Below, piece by piece: positions 47,555 to 58,429 of a stretch of DNA of 64,000 bases (the first letter of the stretch is position 1; each line of letters opens with the position of its first letter). The DNA comes from Gossypium raimondii. Its lineage: Eukaryota > Streptophyta > Magnoliopsida > Malvales > Malvaceae. A program made the position numbers and the translations under genes. Where the stretch lies: the NCBI RefSeq assembly GCF_025698545.1, contig NC_068572.1, positions 4,774,001 to 4,838,000 of the forward strand, written 5' to 3'. A model generated the notes under the pieces. That model did not search any database. It worked only from the letters and a program-made list of their open reading frames with translations, and was not told the origin of the DNA.

Positions 47555-47640
47555 AACAAGTGTTGGATGTAGTGGTAAGGTAAATTGCACTCCCAAGTGG
47601 AGAACATAAGTTTGAACTTTGGAGACAATATTTTTGGAAA
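47555..47640 (+). repeat. Possible tRNA-like SINE fragment
   Basis: TGTAGTGGTAAGGTAAATTGCACTCCCAAG resembles an A box with a downstream AAGTTTGAACTTTGG that could be a worn B box. Only a fragment, with no second copy found in the window. Confidence 0.3.
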
Positions 47641-48505
47641 TGACAACCCCAAACATGGACCATAAAGTTGACAAAAAGAATAAAAATAAAATATTTTCTA
47701 TATTATTTTAATAATAAATACGGAAAATCATTTGATACATTGCTAGTAGAGTATTTTAGACTTCTCCACAAGTGGATTGAGGGTTTGACAAGTGTGTTAT
47801 AAGGTGTAGTACAAATTTAAAAAAAATATTATACAAATATATGTGACACTCGTTACACTCTTAACCCAGTTATGGAGTCTAAAAACAGAGTATCAAATAA
47901 TAACTCTAATAAATATATAGATTAGAATTTATAAATATTTATCAATAATTTTAAAATATAAAATATGAATACTTTAACAATATAATAATGTGATTATTTA
48001 TTTAAATTCTACTCAACTTCATTTATCCCTTCTATATCCAATGTAGCATTATCCTCTTAACTTTAAATTTAAGTTTTATTTAGGCATATTGATTATTGTT
48101 ACGTCTATATAAGATAATATAGTTATTATAACATAAATTTCAGTCGAGACGATAATGCTTCAATAATATTTATTTTAAAATATAATTAAGCACGGATTAT
48201 TAATAAGTTCATATAAGATAGTATAGTTATTATGCAATAAATTTTAGTTGTTAAAGGGCAATGCTTCGATAATATTTTATAACAAATACAACTTATGTTA
48301 AAACTGTTTCAAACAATAACAAATATTTTACACGAAATCATCGAAAACACTAATAAATATATATATATATTTTCTAAAATCATATTTCAATTTCTTTTTC
48401 TTTTCAAACTAACACAACATGTATCAATTGATGACTTGGCTACTTATTTTGTTAAGGAAAATCAGATAATGTCAAATTTTATGACAAATCCTCCATGGGT
48501 AGTTT

Positions 48506-48509
<4 letters not shown>

Positions 48510-48537
<28 letters not shown>
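48510..48537 (+). repeat. (AT)n microsatellite
   Basis: About fourteen AT dinucleotides in a row. Confidence 0.9.
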
Positions 48538-48542
<5 letters not shown>

Positions 48543-49075
48543 CCTAGTTGAACCAACAACCTTAAAGAGTTTGCCTGTCCTAATCCTTTTGACTATTAAC
48601 AATAATAATGGCAAAGAATAATCACAAGGCTTAACCTAACCCACCAATGGAAGAAAAATGAATTTTTTTTGTGATATGGTTTACTCCTTTTTTATTATTT
48701 CCTTGATAAATCTCATTAGTCCAATTGACTCTTTTGCAAGTTCAAAAACCCCTAGATAGCTATTTAGAAAGTTTAGGGTAACCCATCTTTTTAAAATAAA
48801 TTTCTAGGAGACTCTTTTAAACCTAATTCAAGAAAATGATTGAAATGGTGATGTGAGGAAACCCTAATTAAGGGTTTCAATTGAAGTTCCAGTTTTTGCA
48901 TTCTTTTTAATTACTAATAGTTTGAGAATAGAATAATGGGTTGTGGATAATAATATTCGAGATATCTTATTTTAAAAATATTTGTATGATTAAACTGAAT
49001 TAGGCATTGCTCATATGGACGGAGTACATTTTTTTATTATCTATTCCTTTATTGATTCTAGGTGTCTAAATAAAT

Positions 49076-49205
49076 AAACTACCCATAATCTTCCTAGACC
49101 CATAAATAGGAGGATAATGTGCTTCAAGGCAGTCGAACTCACGTTCTCTTGCATTGACAATAATATCCATGTCAATCGAGCTAATATTCGATTGGTAAAT
49201 CCTTA
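49076..49205 (-). mobile_element. SINE-like element, tRNA-derived head, copy 2
   Basis: Read on the minus strand: AGCTCGATTGACATGGATATTATTG, then AACGTGAGTTCGACTGCC (B box-like), then ACATTATCCTCCTATTTATGGGTCT and TATGGGTAGTTT. It matches copy 1 at 46553-46665 in order and wording. Confidence 0.6.
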
Positions 49206-50631
49206 AATTTATTGGATTGGATTCAACCAGTAAAGCTGAATGTGAAATTTTTAGGAACACCAATTTTTTTTTTCAAACTTGTGATGATGTTAACATTAAG
49301 CTGATAGATTCAGGGTTTGTAGTTTTAAGAATCAATACATGCATTAATGGATGCATTGACTGTGGTCTTAAATAATTATTTCAATCTTATCAAATTCTTG
49401 GAAATGATATTCTTATATTTGAGTTTCAAATATTTATATGTATATAAAGTTTCAAATATTAATAAATTTTGTTTAATATCTTTTAATATATTCCTATTTT
49501 ATATTATGTTCACCTTATTATTTTTCAAAAGGGTTTATTTTAACATAAAATATATAAAACTTGATATAGAATCTTATAAAACAATTTAAATCTATTTTAA
49601 AAAAATATATAAACATTTGATAAAACTTGAACTTAGGATAATTTAATTTTACAAAATTCGATGTTACCATTTCAAAGAAAAATTCATTTATTTTTATATT
49701 AATTTTAAAAATATAATTTTTTCATAATTTATTTTACCCATAAGTGTAGTTATAAGTTTGTGTAAATTTAAATTGGAATAATTTTATTTTATTAGATAGA
49801 ATTGGATTTTCTTTTGTAGATTTAGGTCCACATTGGATAGGATTTGGGTCGTTTTACTTTTTGGGCCATTTAACCATTGATAACAAGGGTTGTTTCCTCA
49901 TGCTTTTGGGCTTCAACTAAAACCAACTTACTTAAGATGTGGGTTAATTCATCAAACATCCTCAAACTATCACTTAAATTTATATTAGTCCTTAAACTTT
50001 AAAATATTATAATTGAGTCCTCAAAGGTTATGTTAACCTACCTATCCATTTAAGCATTTATTTGGATCTAACTCTTCTATTAACCTACCTATCAATTTAG
50101 GCATTAAATGTCAATTTAGATTTAGTAGGAAAAATCTTTAAAACACTTATGTAGCCTATCACAAAGATAGTTTTTGGATTAACGTGTTAAAATAATAGGT
50201 AGCATAAATAAAATTTAGGAACAAATACAATACAATTACAATACATGTACAAATATATGTCGAACTAATTACAATGTAGATTCCAACTAGTATAATGCAC
50301 AATGGATGAAGAATTGGGTAAAACTGAATCACTTTGAAAAGAACTGGACAAAACTCGTCATGATACATGACATATGCACATGATAGGAGCGACAATGACA
50401 TATTAGTTAGATTAGTTAGCTCACCTTAAATATGAAAAAAACAATATAAAATGACAAGGGAAAGAAAAGCAAAACAAATGGTAAAATTTAAGATGAAATG
50501 CAAACCAATACTAATTTCATGCAAGCAATACATTAAGCCTAATCCGGAAGCCATTATTTAGATAATTATAAACAAAAAACCCATCTTAAACCATATTATA
50601 ACATTATCTTGGAGCTTTCAACCAAATCAAT

Positions 50632-51536
50632 TCATAGCCCTCTAAGTTTATCATTATTGAGGTATTCTCTAGCAATTCTCCCATTAGCACCCTTAGGGAA
50701 GAACCCACCCGGCCTATGCTCATCACTGGTACCGTACATGATCCTCATAATCTCCTTCGGCATTCTCGAGTAAGAGAGCGAATCCGGGTCGGCTGACAAC
50801 ACGTTGCTGGTGGTTCGACTCTCGGCACCATGCTTCAAAGGTACGATTATCCTTTATCCTTGACACCACACTTGCCTAGCTCGTTCCTTAGCCTCGAGAT
50901 CATGTTTGTGAATTCAAACACCGTTATGTCTAGAGGTGCTCATGGGCCGGGTGGCCCGGCCCGGCCCGACGGCCCACCCGAAATATGGGAGGGTTTGGGT
51001 AAAAATATAGGCCCGAAATATGGGCTTGGGCAAAAAACGAGGCTGTTTAGAAAGCGGGCGAGCCTCTGCACCATTTTTTCGGCCAAATATACTGCCCTGA
51101 TTTAATAAATATATTTATTTTTAAAATTTTAAAATATTTTTACATACTTTTTAATTTTTTAAATTTTAAAATATTTTACATACTTTTTAATTTTTTAAAT
51201 TTTAAAATATTTTAAAATATTTTTAATTTTAAAATATTTTTAAAATACTTTTTTAATTTTTAAAATTTTAAAATAAAATGGGCGGGCAGGTCGGGCCCTG
51301 CTTATCTTTTTTTCGGCCGGCTGGACAAAATCTTAGGCCCATATTTTGGTAGGTTGGGCCTGCCTAAGACCCGGGTCGAAATTTTTTTATGAACCCGGCC
51401 CGAACCTGGCCCGGCCCGGCCCATGAGCACCTCTAATTATGTCGTACGGGTCCACTTTTTCTTCACCTTTCTCATATAACATTGTTCTTAGAACTGCATC
51501 TTATCCCTCTTCCACTCCCAACAACCCTGCAACCAA
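50632..51536 (-). pseudogene. PCC13-62-type desiccation-related protein, broken last exon
   Basis: It corresponds to exon 3 of the intact gene at 55888-57930 and still ends DEHRPGGFFPKGANGRIAREY with a stop at 50632-50634. It is disabled in three visible ways. A 505-base hAT-like element splits the exon at 50930/51436. A single-base deletion shifts the frame near 50855. The splice acceptor CTA found at 56281-56283 (minus-strand TAG) has become CCA (TGG) at 51537-51539. Exons 1 and 2 are absent; transposon sequence lies where they should be. It is a relic of a tandem duplicate. Confidence 0.88.
50931..51435. mobile_element. hAT-like non-autonomous DNA element (copy 1), in the pseudogene exon
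   Basis: A 505-base element with terminal inverted repeats TAGAGGTGCTCATGGGCCGGG / CCCGGCCCATGAGCACCTCTA. The eight flanking bases are GTTATGTC (50923-50930) and ATTATGTC (51436-51443), seven of eight matching. An eight-base duplication and this terminus suit hAT elements. The interior is AT-rich TTTTAAAATATTTT with GGGCCGGG-rich sub-ends; there is no transposase. Confidence 0.85.
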
Positions 51537-51790
51537 CCATATGACTTCGAAAAACATCTATTAAGCATCCAATTTAAAATTAAATAGATTTGGCTTGATT
51601 AATATAAGATCTCATAGTTAAATCGATTTATGATCATTTTAATGAGTCTCAAACTCTCAATCATATGTAGGTAGAGATAGAGTAGCCGATTACGTGACAA
51701 ACTTGATTATAACATATGGGCAAAATCCAAAAATAATATTTTCTTTACCCCAATGAAGTCAAAATTAACCTCAATTATTTTAATTAATTA

Positions 51791-52134
51791 GATTTTATAA
51801 TATATATTTAACAGGTACAGAGGCGCAAGCGCTGCGCGTCTGAAGGCTCATGTGTGGTGGTGTATGCATGCGCATGCGAGGAAAAGGCCCTGGGTTCGAC
51901 GGCGCTTGAAGTTGTTTGGTGTTAGGGTTTCTAGTTGTGTTGGGCTTCGTTGGGCCATGATAGTTGGGTTAGATGGGGCTTGGGACAGTGTTTGGATAGT
52001 TTAGGTATTGGGCTTGCTGATAAATTTTGTAACTTTGGACTGTTTATTGGACTTTAAATTTATATTTAGAATTCATTTTTATTTATGCGGGCCCAAGCTA
52101 AAATTGGGCCTTACAAGTACCACCACTTCCTAAG
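51791..52134. repeat. Unclassified repeat sequence
   Basis: It includes GAGGCGCAAGCGCTGCGCGTC, TGCATGCGCATGCGAGG and GGGTTCGACGGCGC, then TTGGGCTT-rich text ending GGGCCTTACAAG. This wording resembles retroelement LTR flanks, but no ends or duplication could be fixed. No gene. Confidence 0.35.
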
Positions 52135-53084
52135 ATAGCATCACCTCAAAATGTGATAGAATCATTGTCTCTTAATTACAAAAATTATTAGATGTGAAAA
52201 AATCTTTTTTTTTTTGCTGTCACTTCCCAAGACGGCACCCATGTAAGTTTTCTAAATACATTGTATTTTCATGGGTATTGTAATCACTGAATTTTGTCCG
52301 GCTCGATATTCGTGCTTTTTAAAAAAAATTCAAAAAAATACAAAAAATAAAAAAAATTGAATTTTAACCCCTAAATTTTCCTAAAATTATATTTTAAGCG
52401 CTAAACTTTTTTAAATTACATTTTGACCCATCAAATTTTTTGAAATTACATTTTGACCCATCAAGTTTTTGAAATTACATTTTGACCCATCAAGTTTTTG
52501 AAATTACATTTTGACCCCTATATTTTCTCAAAATTATGTTTTGGCCCCATAAGTTTTGTTACATTTTCAATCTGGTCCTTCTGGCAGCCAAACGCGATTT
52601 TCGCACCTAATCCCCGCGATTTCCGGCCACCGGCCTAGGGTATGGCCTCCCTTCTCCCTAGCAACCTGCCACCTGCAAAAAGAAGCAAATAAATCACTAT
52701 AAAATGGGTTTAAAACCCCAAAAACGGAAACCCCCACAAAAAAAGAAGAAGAAAGTTTTCGAAAAAAAAGAAAGAAAAGGAGAGAAGGAAAAGAAAGAGG
52801 AGAAGAGGAGAGGGTCTGACGGAGGCCAAGCGGCGGAGACGACAGCGGCGGTGTGAAAGAGGCGGCGGTGCAAGCTAGGGTGAAGAGGGAAGAAGAAAAA
52901 GAAGAAGAAAGAAATAAAAAAGAAAAAAGGAAAAAAGAAAAAGAAAAAAGAAAAAATTAATAGTTGGGTCGACCCGACCCTACCCGACCCGACCACCCAG
53001 CAGCAACCCCCAACAGGCCAACCCAGCTAGGCCCAACAAAAAAAAGAAGAAAAAAGAGAAAAAAAGGGGCCCAAAGTAGCTGCC

Positions 53085-53230
53085 CAACAGGCCCAACAGC
53101 CTAGCAGGCCAACAGCCCAACAGCTTGGCAGGCCAGCAGGCCCATCACAGCAGCAGGCCAGCAGATTTGGCCCAAAAAACAGCAGCCCCAGGCCCAACAG
53201 CAGGCAGGCCAGCCCACCCAGCCCAGTCCA
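53085..53230 (+). repeat. Tandem GGCCCAACAGC/AGCAGGCC repeat
   Basis: Short irregular units of CCAACAGCCCAACAG and CAGGCCAGCAGGCC over about 150 bases, inside the Tat-like LTR. Opposite-strand reading frames here are artefacts of composition. Confidence 0.7.
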
Positions 53231-53544
53231 AAAAAAGGAAGAAAAAAGAAAAGAAAAAAAAAAGAAGAAAAAAGAAAAAAATCAAGCACGTATTTTGGAC
53301 CTTTTTGGTAATTTCGTTTTTACCCACTTTTAATTTAATTCGTGTTTTTTTGATGACGTTCCGTTTTTAATATTATTAGTATTTTTATGCATTTTTATAT
53401 TTTTTTATTTATGTTAATTTAATTCAATTTTATTTTATTTTTGTAAAAAAGGCAAAGAATCGATTTAATACTAATTCATTGATTTCATTGCTAAGTTGAC
53501 TGAACATCACCGGTTCGTGCTAAATACGATATGTCCTTTTAAAA

Positions 53545-53870
53545 AAAAAATTTCGTGTTTTCAAAAATTTTCGGGCTTTCAAAAATTTTTGTGTTTCAAA
53601 AATTTTCGTATTAAATTTTTTTTTCCTCGTGTTTTCTCAAATTTCTGTGTTTTTGTATTTTCAACAAATTCTCGTGTTTTTAAAAAAAATTCGTGTTTTG
53701 AAAAAATTTCCGTGTTTCAAAAATATTCTTGTTTTCAAAAAAATATTCTCGTGTTTCAACATTTTCATGTTTTAAAGATTTGGTGTTTTCAAAAATTCTC
53801 ATGTTCTAAATTTTCGTGTTTTCAAAAATTCTCGTATTTCAAAAAAATATTTTCATGTTTTTTAAAAAAA
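53545..53870 (+). repeat. Tandem CGTGTTTTCAAAAATT repeat
   Basis: About fifteen degenerate units of roughly 18-24 bases built on TCGTGTTTTCAAAAATTT, inside the Tat-like LTR. They give a Lys/Phe/Cys-rich reading frame that is not a gene. Confidence 0.8.
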
Positions 53871-54854
53871 TAATTTTTTTTTGTAAATTATGAAATTATA
53901 TTTAAATAAATATATAATAATATATAATTTATTAAAATTCTCGTATTTTAATCGGATCACGATTAAATATTAAATTGAACTCGCATTTTTAAAAATTAAG
54001 ACAACGCGTGTTTAACAAGATACCAATTTTGGGCGTCGCGAGGGTGCTAATACCTTCCTCGCGCGTAACCGACTCCCGAACTCTAATTTTCTCTGGATTT
54101 TCACGTAGACCTAAAATTATCACTTTTTTAGAAAAATTTAAAAATAAATTTTTCTTCTGAAAAGAGAATTTATTAGGTGTCCGATTACACCTAGGAAAAA
54201 AGATCGGCACCATAAAATTTCCTAGAATTTTTTGGTGCTGCCACTTCACGTTGAGTTATCAAAAAAGTTAAAAGAAAATTCTTGGTCCCTACTCTAGATG
54301 TGGCGGCACAAGTAAATTATTTTTTTTGAATTTTTTGGTCTCGCGAGTCACCAAAAATAGTAAAAAAAAAGAGTTCCCTTGGTCCCTACTCCAGATGTGG
54401 TAGCACAAGTAAATTTTTTTAAAAAATTTTCAGTCCCATCACTTCATATAGAGTCACTAGAATGAGTAAATTAATATTTTGGCACCAAAATTTTTCGGCA
54501 TGAGTATCAGATTATATGGAACAATACATTTATTTTTCTCATCATCTAAATATTTTTTCCTTCCACTGATTGTATCTTATATATATAACTAACGGATTAA
54601 ATATTGCTTAACACAATTAAAATTCAATTAAAAAATTATTGGTGTCGCTACATCCGGAGCAGACCAAGAAATTTTTATTTTTTACTTTTTTGGTGACTCC
54701 ATGTGAAGTGACAACACTAAAAAATTCCAAAAAAAAAAAGAAATGGTACCACCACATTTGAAATAGGCATTAGGAGAATTTTTTTACTGGTATTGGTGTC
54801 TTCGTTGAAGGAGGCGGCACCAACAAATATTTTTTTAATCCAATTTGATGCCTC

Positions 54855-55243
54855 TAGAGGTGCTCATGGGCCGGGCCCATAAAAAAATTTTGGCCCGGGC
54901 CCGGCCCGAAATATGGGCCTGTAATTTTGTCCAGGCCCGGTCCAGGGAAAAATTCCTAAGCCCGGGCCCGGCCCGTTTTTTAAATAAACAAAAAAAAAAT
55001 TAGAAAATTTAAAAAAGTATTTTAAAAGTATCTTAAAAATAAAAAATTTTAAAAAAGTATTTTAAAATATTTTTAAAAATAAAAAATATATATTTATTAT
55101 ATTCGGGCAGGGCCCGGGCCAAAAAAGTGGTGCCCGAGGCCCGGGCCATTTTCTAAACGGGCCTCATTTTTTTACCCAAACCCTCTCATATTTCGGGCGG
55201 GCCGTCGGGCCGTGCCGGACTGCCCGGCCCATGAGCACCTCTA
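54855..55243. mobile_element. hAT-like non-autonomous DNA element (copy 2)
   Basis: 389 bases with termini TAGAGGTGCTCATGGGCCGGG / GGCCCATGAGCACCTCTA, as in copy 1. A perfect eight-base target duplication, GATGCCTC, lies at 54847-54854 and 55244-55251. GGGCCCGGGCC sub-ends flank an A/T core. No transposase. Confidence 0.9.
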
Positions 55244-55509
55244 GATGCCTCCATTGAAGAAGGTGACACCAAAAATTAATAATATATATTTTTTCCATTT
55301 ACCTCCGAAAATATCTGTGAAAATATAGTGTATTTAGAAAACTTATATGGGTGCCGCATTGGAAAGTGGCGACACAAAAAAAATGATTCTTTTACATCTA
55401 ATGATTTTTGTAATAATGAGACAATGATTTTGTCATTTTATAAATAATTTGATACTAAATCATTTTCATAATTTTTAATATTATTGGGTTATTTATCTAA
55501 AAAGCCATA

Positions 55510-55740
55510 TTTTGAATAAGGATAAATTACTTTTCTAGAATGTCTTTGTGATACACACGTTTATGCTCTCTCTCTCTCTGTATTGGGTACTTAAGTAATG
55601 CTATTTTATTTTTATTTTCCTTAGTAGTGAAAGCAATCGTACGTTAAACGAATAAAGGGAAAAATGAAGTGAATGCTTAAAAAATGGGTTGTGGTTAGAA
55701 ATAGATTAAAGTAAAATTTGTGTTGGAAAAATATGCTTCA
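55510..55740 (-). repeat. Promoter relic of the lost PCC13-62-type copy
   Basis: Homologous to about 58430-58660, upstream of the intact gene. Shared words include TTTTCTAGAATGT, GCAATCGTACGTTAAACGA, AAAATGGGTTG and AGAAATAGATT. It is followed directly by the 3' flank of the intact copy at about 55770. This is what a tandem array predicts for the 5' end of the neighbouring unit. A CT microsatellite near 55566-55580 is peculiar to this copy. Confidence 0.75.
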
Positions 55741-55887
55741 TATATAAAAATATATATATATTATTATAGTTTCATGGGAGCAATACATTAAGTCTTCTCG
55801 GAGACCATTATTCAAATAAATTTATAAACAAACCATTCGTCTTAAATCATATTATAACATTATCTTAGAGCTTTTAGATAAACCAAT

Positions 55888-57930
55888 TTACAGTCCTCTG
55901 AGTTGATCATTATAGAGGTATTCTCTAGCAATTCTCCCATTGGCACCTTTAGGGAAGAACCCACCTGGCCTATGCTCGTCACCGGTACTGTACACGATCC
56001 TTAGAATTTCTTGCGGTGTTCTCGGATAAGAGAGCGAATTCGAGTCAGCCGATAGCACGTTGCTGGTGGTTCGATTCTCGGCACCGAGCTCCTTGGGTAC
56101 GATTAAGCCTTCATCCTTGATACCACACTTGCCTAGCTCGTTCCTTAGCCCCGAGATCATGTTTGTGAATTCAACCACCGTTATGTCGTAGGGTTCCACT
56201 TTTTCATCACCTTTCGCATATAACCATTCTCTTGTAGCTGCATCTTGTCCAGATTCCACTCCCAACAGCCCTGCAACCAACTATGTGACATCGGAAAACA
56301 TCGATTAAGCATCTGATCTAAAGTCAAAGAGATTTGGCTTGAATATAAGATATCATAAATTGATTTATAATCATTTTAATGAGTCCCAATCATATGTAGA
56401 GATAAGAGTAGCTGATTACATGATAAACTTTAAAGGAAAATAACATATAGGCAAAATTCAACAATTATTGTTGAAAAATCTTAATTATTAAAAGTCAAAA
56501 TGTGACAAAGTTAGTGAATAGGGCCCTGACCTCCTTAACTAAATAAAAATATTGCTTTCTAGCCCCTCCAGAAAATTGAGACATTCAATTTAAATCTCTT
56601 TAGTCTATGATTAAATAGAAAAATTATATTTTTTGCTGCTCTATAAAATTATTAGTCTTTTTATAACAAAATGTTTAGCTTTGACTCTCAAGGCCCTTAA
56701 ACAAATTCCTAACGTACGCCACTCCTAGTGGCAAAGTTGGCACCAAATTCTAGTGGTCCAACCCTTGGTAATCCATCTTCTCCTCAATTTTGTAATAATT
56801 CTTAAAAAAAAGAAAAAAAACATTTTAATAGGGTCTATCATGCCATCAACTTACATGAATAATCTAACAGAGATTAGAATATGATACCATAAAATATCTA
56901 ATAAAAAAATATCAAAACTATATATTAATTTCATGAAATTTTGTGTAATTTTATACATGAAATTTTAATTTGATTCAATTTTCACAAATCACTATCAACA
57001 TTTTGAATTAGCACCATTTTATGTTGATATATTGTATACGCATACAATTATATAAATTCAACATGAAAATAAATGTATGTATTCATTTCTTTAAATGTGT
57101 ACAGTTGAATCAAAATTAGAGTTTCATGTATACATATATATGAAACAAAATTCATGTATAAATTTGATACTTATCCCAAAAAAGAATTACCAATTTAAGG
57201 AAAATGAAGGTACTTGGAACTGCAATATCACCAAGATTTAACCAATATGATTAATATATCATTTGTGTCCGCTTTAAGGAGAATGAGATTTTTATTTACC
57301 TGTTTTGAAGCGAAGTTTTTGAGGCAAGGGGTTGTACCAACATAGCCATTGAGTCCCACATAGGGGATAGCATATACTGCTAGCATATACTTGATGGGAT
57401 CTTCATAAGGATCAAATGGAGGATCCAAATTGTGCCCTACTGCTTTATCAAATAATTTTGCAAAGCTTTGAGAGCTAATATCAATCAAAGGCCTTGGAAT
57501 CCCACCGGTTCTTCTCACAATTTCCCTACCAAGGTAACACAAAATCAACACACTCATCTATAAAACCTTAATCATCAGAGCTATATATTTTCGTCGAGAA
57601 AACTTACCTATTATGACCGATTTCTTGATAACCGAATTCCTCGATGATCCGACGGGTAAGATAGTCGAGATTGGCCCGTCTGCCACCGATCGGAGGTGGT
57701 CCGCCTTTAGCAAATTCGGGTTCAAAGGCGTCGAGGCCTTTGCCAAGTGCACCATACAAGAAGAACTCAGCTTCAAGGAACTCTAAGTTTTGAGCAAAAT
57801 GAAATCGATCATTGTCATCGGCATCAGTAGGCTCGCAATCACCGGGGCAAGAGGGGGTTGTTGTTGCCATGAATTGTAATGGAAATAGGAAGAGAAGTAC
57901 AGCACAGCAAAGTGTTGATGGAGTAGCCAT
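55888..57930 (-). CDS. Desiccation-related protein PCC13-62-like (ferritin-like domain)
   Basis: Three exons, 57608-57930, 57300-57525 and 55888-56280, give 313 residues, about the size of Craterostigma PCC13-62. A signal peptide covers residues 1 to about 24 (LCCAVLLFLFPLQFMATT), so the protein is probably secreted or in the endomembrane system. A Ferritin_2-type helical domain follows, from DNDRFHFAQNLEFLEAEFFLYGALG through EEFGYQEIGHNREIVRRTGG and LVAGLLGVESGQDAATREWLY. The C-terminal third has NRTTSNVLSADSNSLSYPRTPQEILRIVY and ends DEHRPGGFFPKGANGRIAREY. The glutamates and histidine of a ferritin-like site seem present (E-x6-Y, E-x2-H), but metal binding is not established for the family. 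The biochemical role is unknown; family members respond to drought or seed maturation. The ATG at 57930 puts the signal peptide first; an in-frame ATG at 57978 would add a charged lead. Confidence 0.9.
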
Positions 57931-57997
57931 TTTTCTATAACCAAATTTGTTACTTAAAATTTTGTTTCCTTCCTGCATGAAATGAAAGGACCACTAG

Positions 57998-58010
57998 CTA
58001 TATATAATAT
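57998..58010 (-). promoter_or_regulatory. Probable TATA box of the PCC13-62-like gene
   Basis: The minus strand reads ATATTATATATAG about 70 bases upstream of the start codon, a plausible TATA box. Transcription start is not known. Confidence 0.45.
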
Positions 58011-58429
58011 TTTTTGTTTAAAGGGTAACTAGACTTTTGCGTAGGTTAGTAGTTTGGATCATTTTTCCTATTCAAACTATATCAGATAAATTTTAGACGG
58101 GATGATAAATTTATTCATTAATGTTTACATATTTTATTAATTTTAGTCCTTATTCTTTTTTAGCTAAATTTTATCTTTAACCTTTAAAAACTCAAATTGG
58201 TGTTCTTTTAACGGAAACACTGACCATTAAACTTAACAACATGCATGCAATCTACGTGTAATCCATGTTTTTTAAAATTATTTATTAACATAACATATAA
58301 GATAAATAGTGACATATAAATATAAAGTACACCAATATTTTAACAAACTATTGTTTTATTCAATATTTCTATTAAAAAGTAATTGATTTTTATCAAAACA
58401 ACCCCAAAACATAAATATAAATAAAAAGT

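Larger units (their letters stand above)
45757..50514. other. Intergenic, AT-rich, SINE copies and microsatellites
   Basis: No gene is recognised. The RALF promoter should lie just after 45645. Two SINE-like copies are listed separately. Frames of 60-108 codons at 48295 and 49347 are AT-rich, have no domain and overlap simple repeats. Confidence 0.6.
50515..51790 (-). repeat. Duplicated segment: remains of the 3' half of a PCC13-62-type gene unit
   Basis: This segment is homologous to about 55771-56500 (3' flank, exon 3 and the start of intron 2 of the intact gene), apart from an inserted hAT-like element. Homology begins near the shared phrase CAATACATTAAG and fades at about 51790, where unrelated repeat sequence begins. 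Confidence 0.8.
52279..54210 (+). mobile_element. LTR of Tat/Ogre-like Gypsy type, probably solo, right edge uncertain
   Basis: It starts TGTAATCACTGAATTTTGTCCGG at the point where the fold-back arm breaks. Towards its 3' part it carries GGGCGTCGCGAGGGTGCTAATACC, TTCCTCGCGCGTAACCGACTCCCGAAC and GTCCGATTACACCTAGG, wording I associate with Tat/Ogre LTRs in dicots. The interior has GA-rich and AACAGGCCCAACAG-type tandem tracts and a CGTGTTTTCAAAAA array. No coding domain. The right end could be near 54210 or 54500; no target duplication was confirmed. Confidence 0.5.
52135..55445. mobile_element. Fold-back element, interrupted by an LTR and a hAT-like element
   Basis: An arm at about 52150-52278 is the inverse of an arm at about 55310-55445. 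The shared phrases include AATCATTGTCTC, GGCACCCAT-TAAGTTTTCTAAATACA and ACATC/GATGT around an A-rich run. Inner modules at the right side (54200-54850) carry the phrase CTTGGTCCCTACTC-AGATGTGG-GCACAAGTAAATT twice, 97 bases apart, and once inverted (54641-54671). No transposase is seen. The element was later hit by an LTR sequence (from 52279) and by a hAT-like element (54855-55243). Class unknown. Confidence 0.5.

Noticed and set aside
48295-48621. 108-codon frame
   Set aside because: Runs through the AT microsatellite; no domain.
52697-53370. Phe-rich and Ala/Gln-rich frames on both strands
   Set aside because: Low-complexity GA/CT and GGCCCAACAG repeats within an LTR.
53496-53873. 125-codon Phe/Lys/Cys-rich frame
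   Set aside because: Made by the CGTGTTTTCAAAAATT tandem repeat.
54499-54797. Candidate right ends for the Tat-like LTR (ends near 54499 or 54789, with GGTAT or GAGTAT nearby)
   Set aside because: Neither gives a convincing target duplication next to a proper CA terminus, so the right edge was left uncertain.
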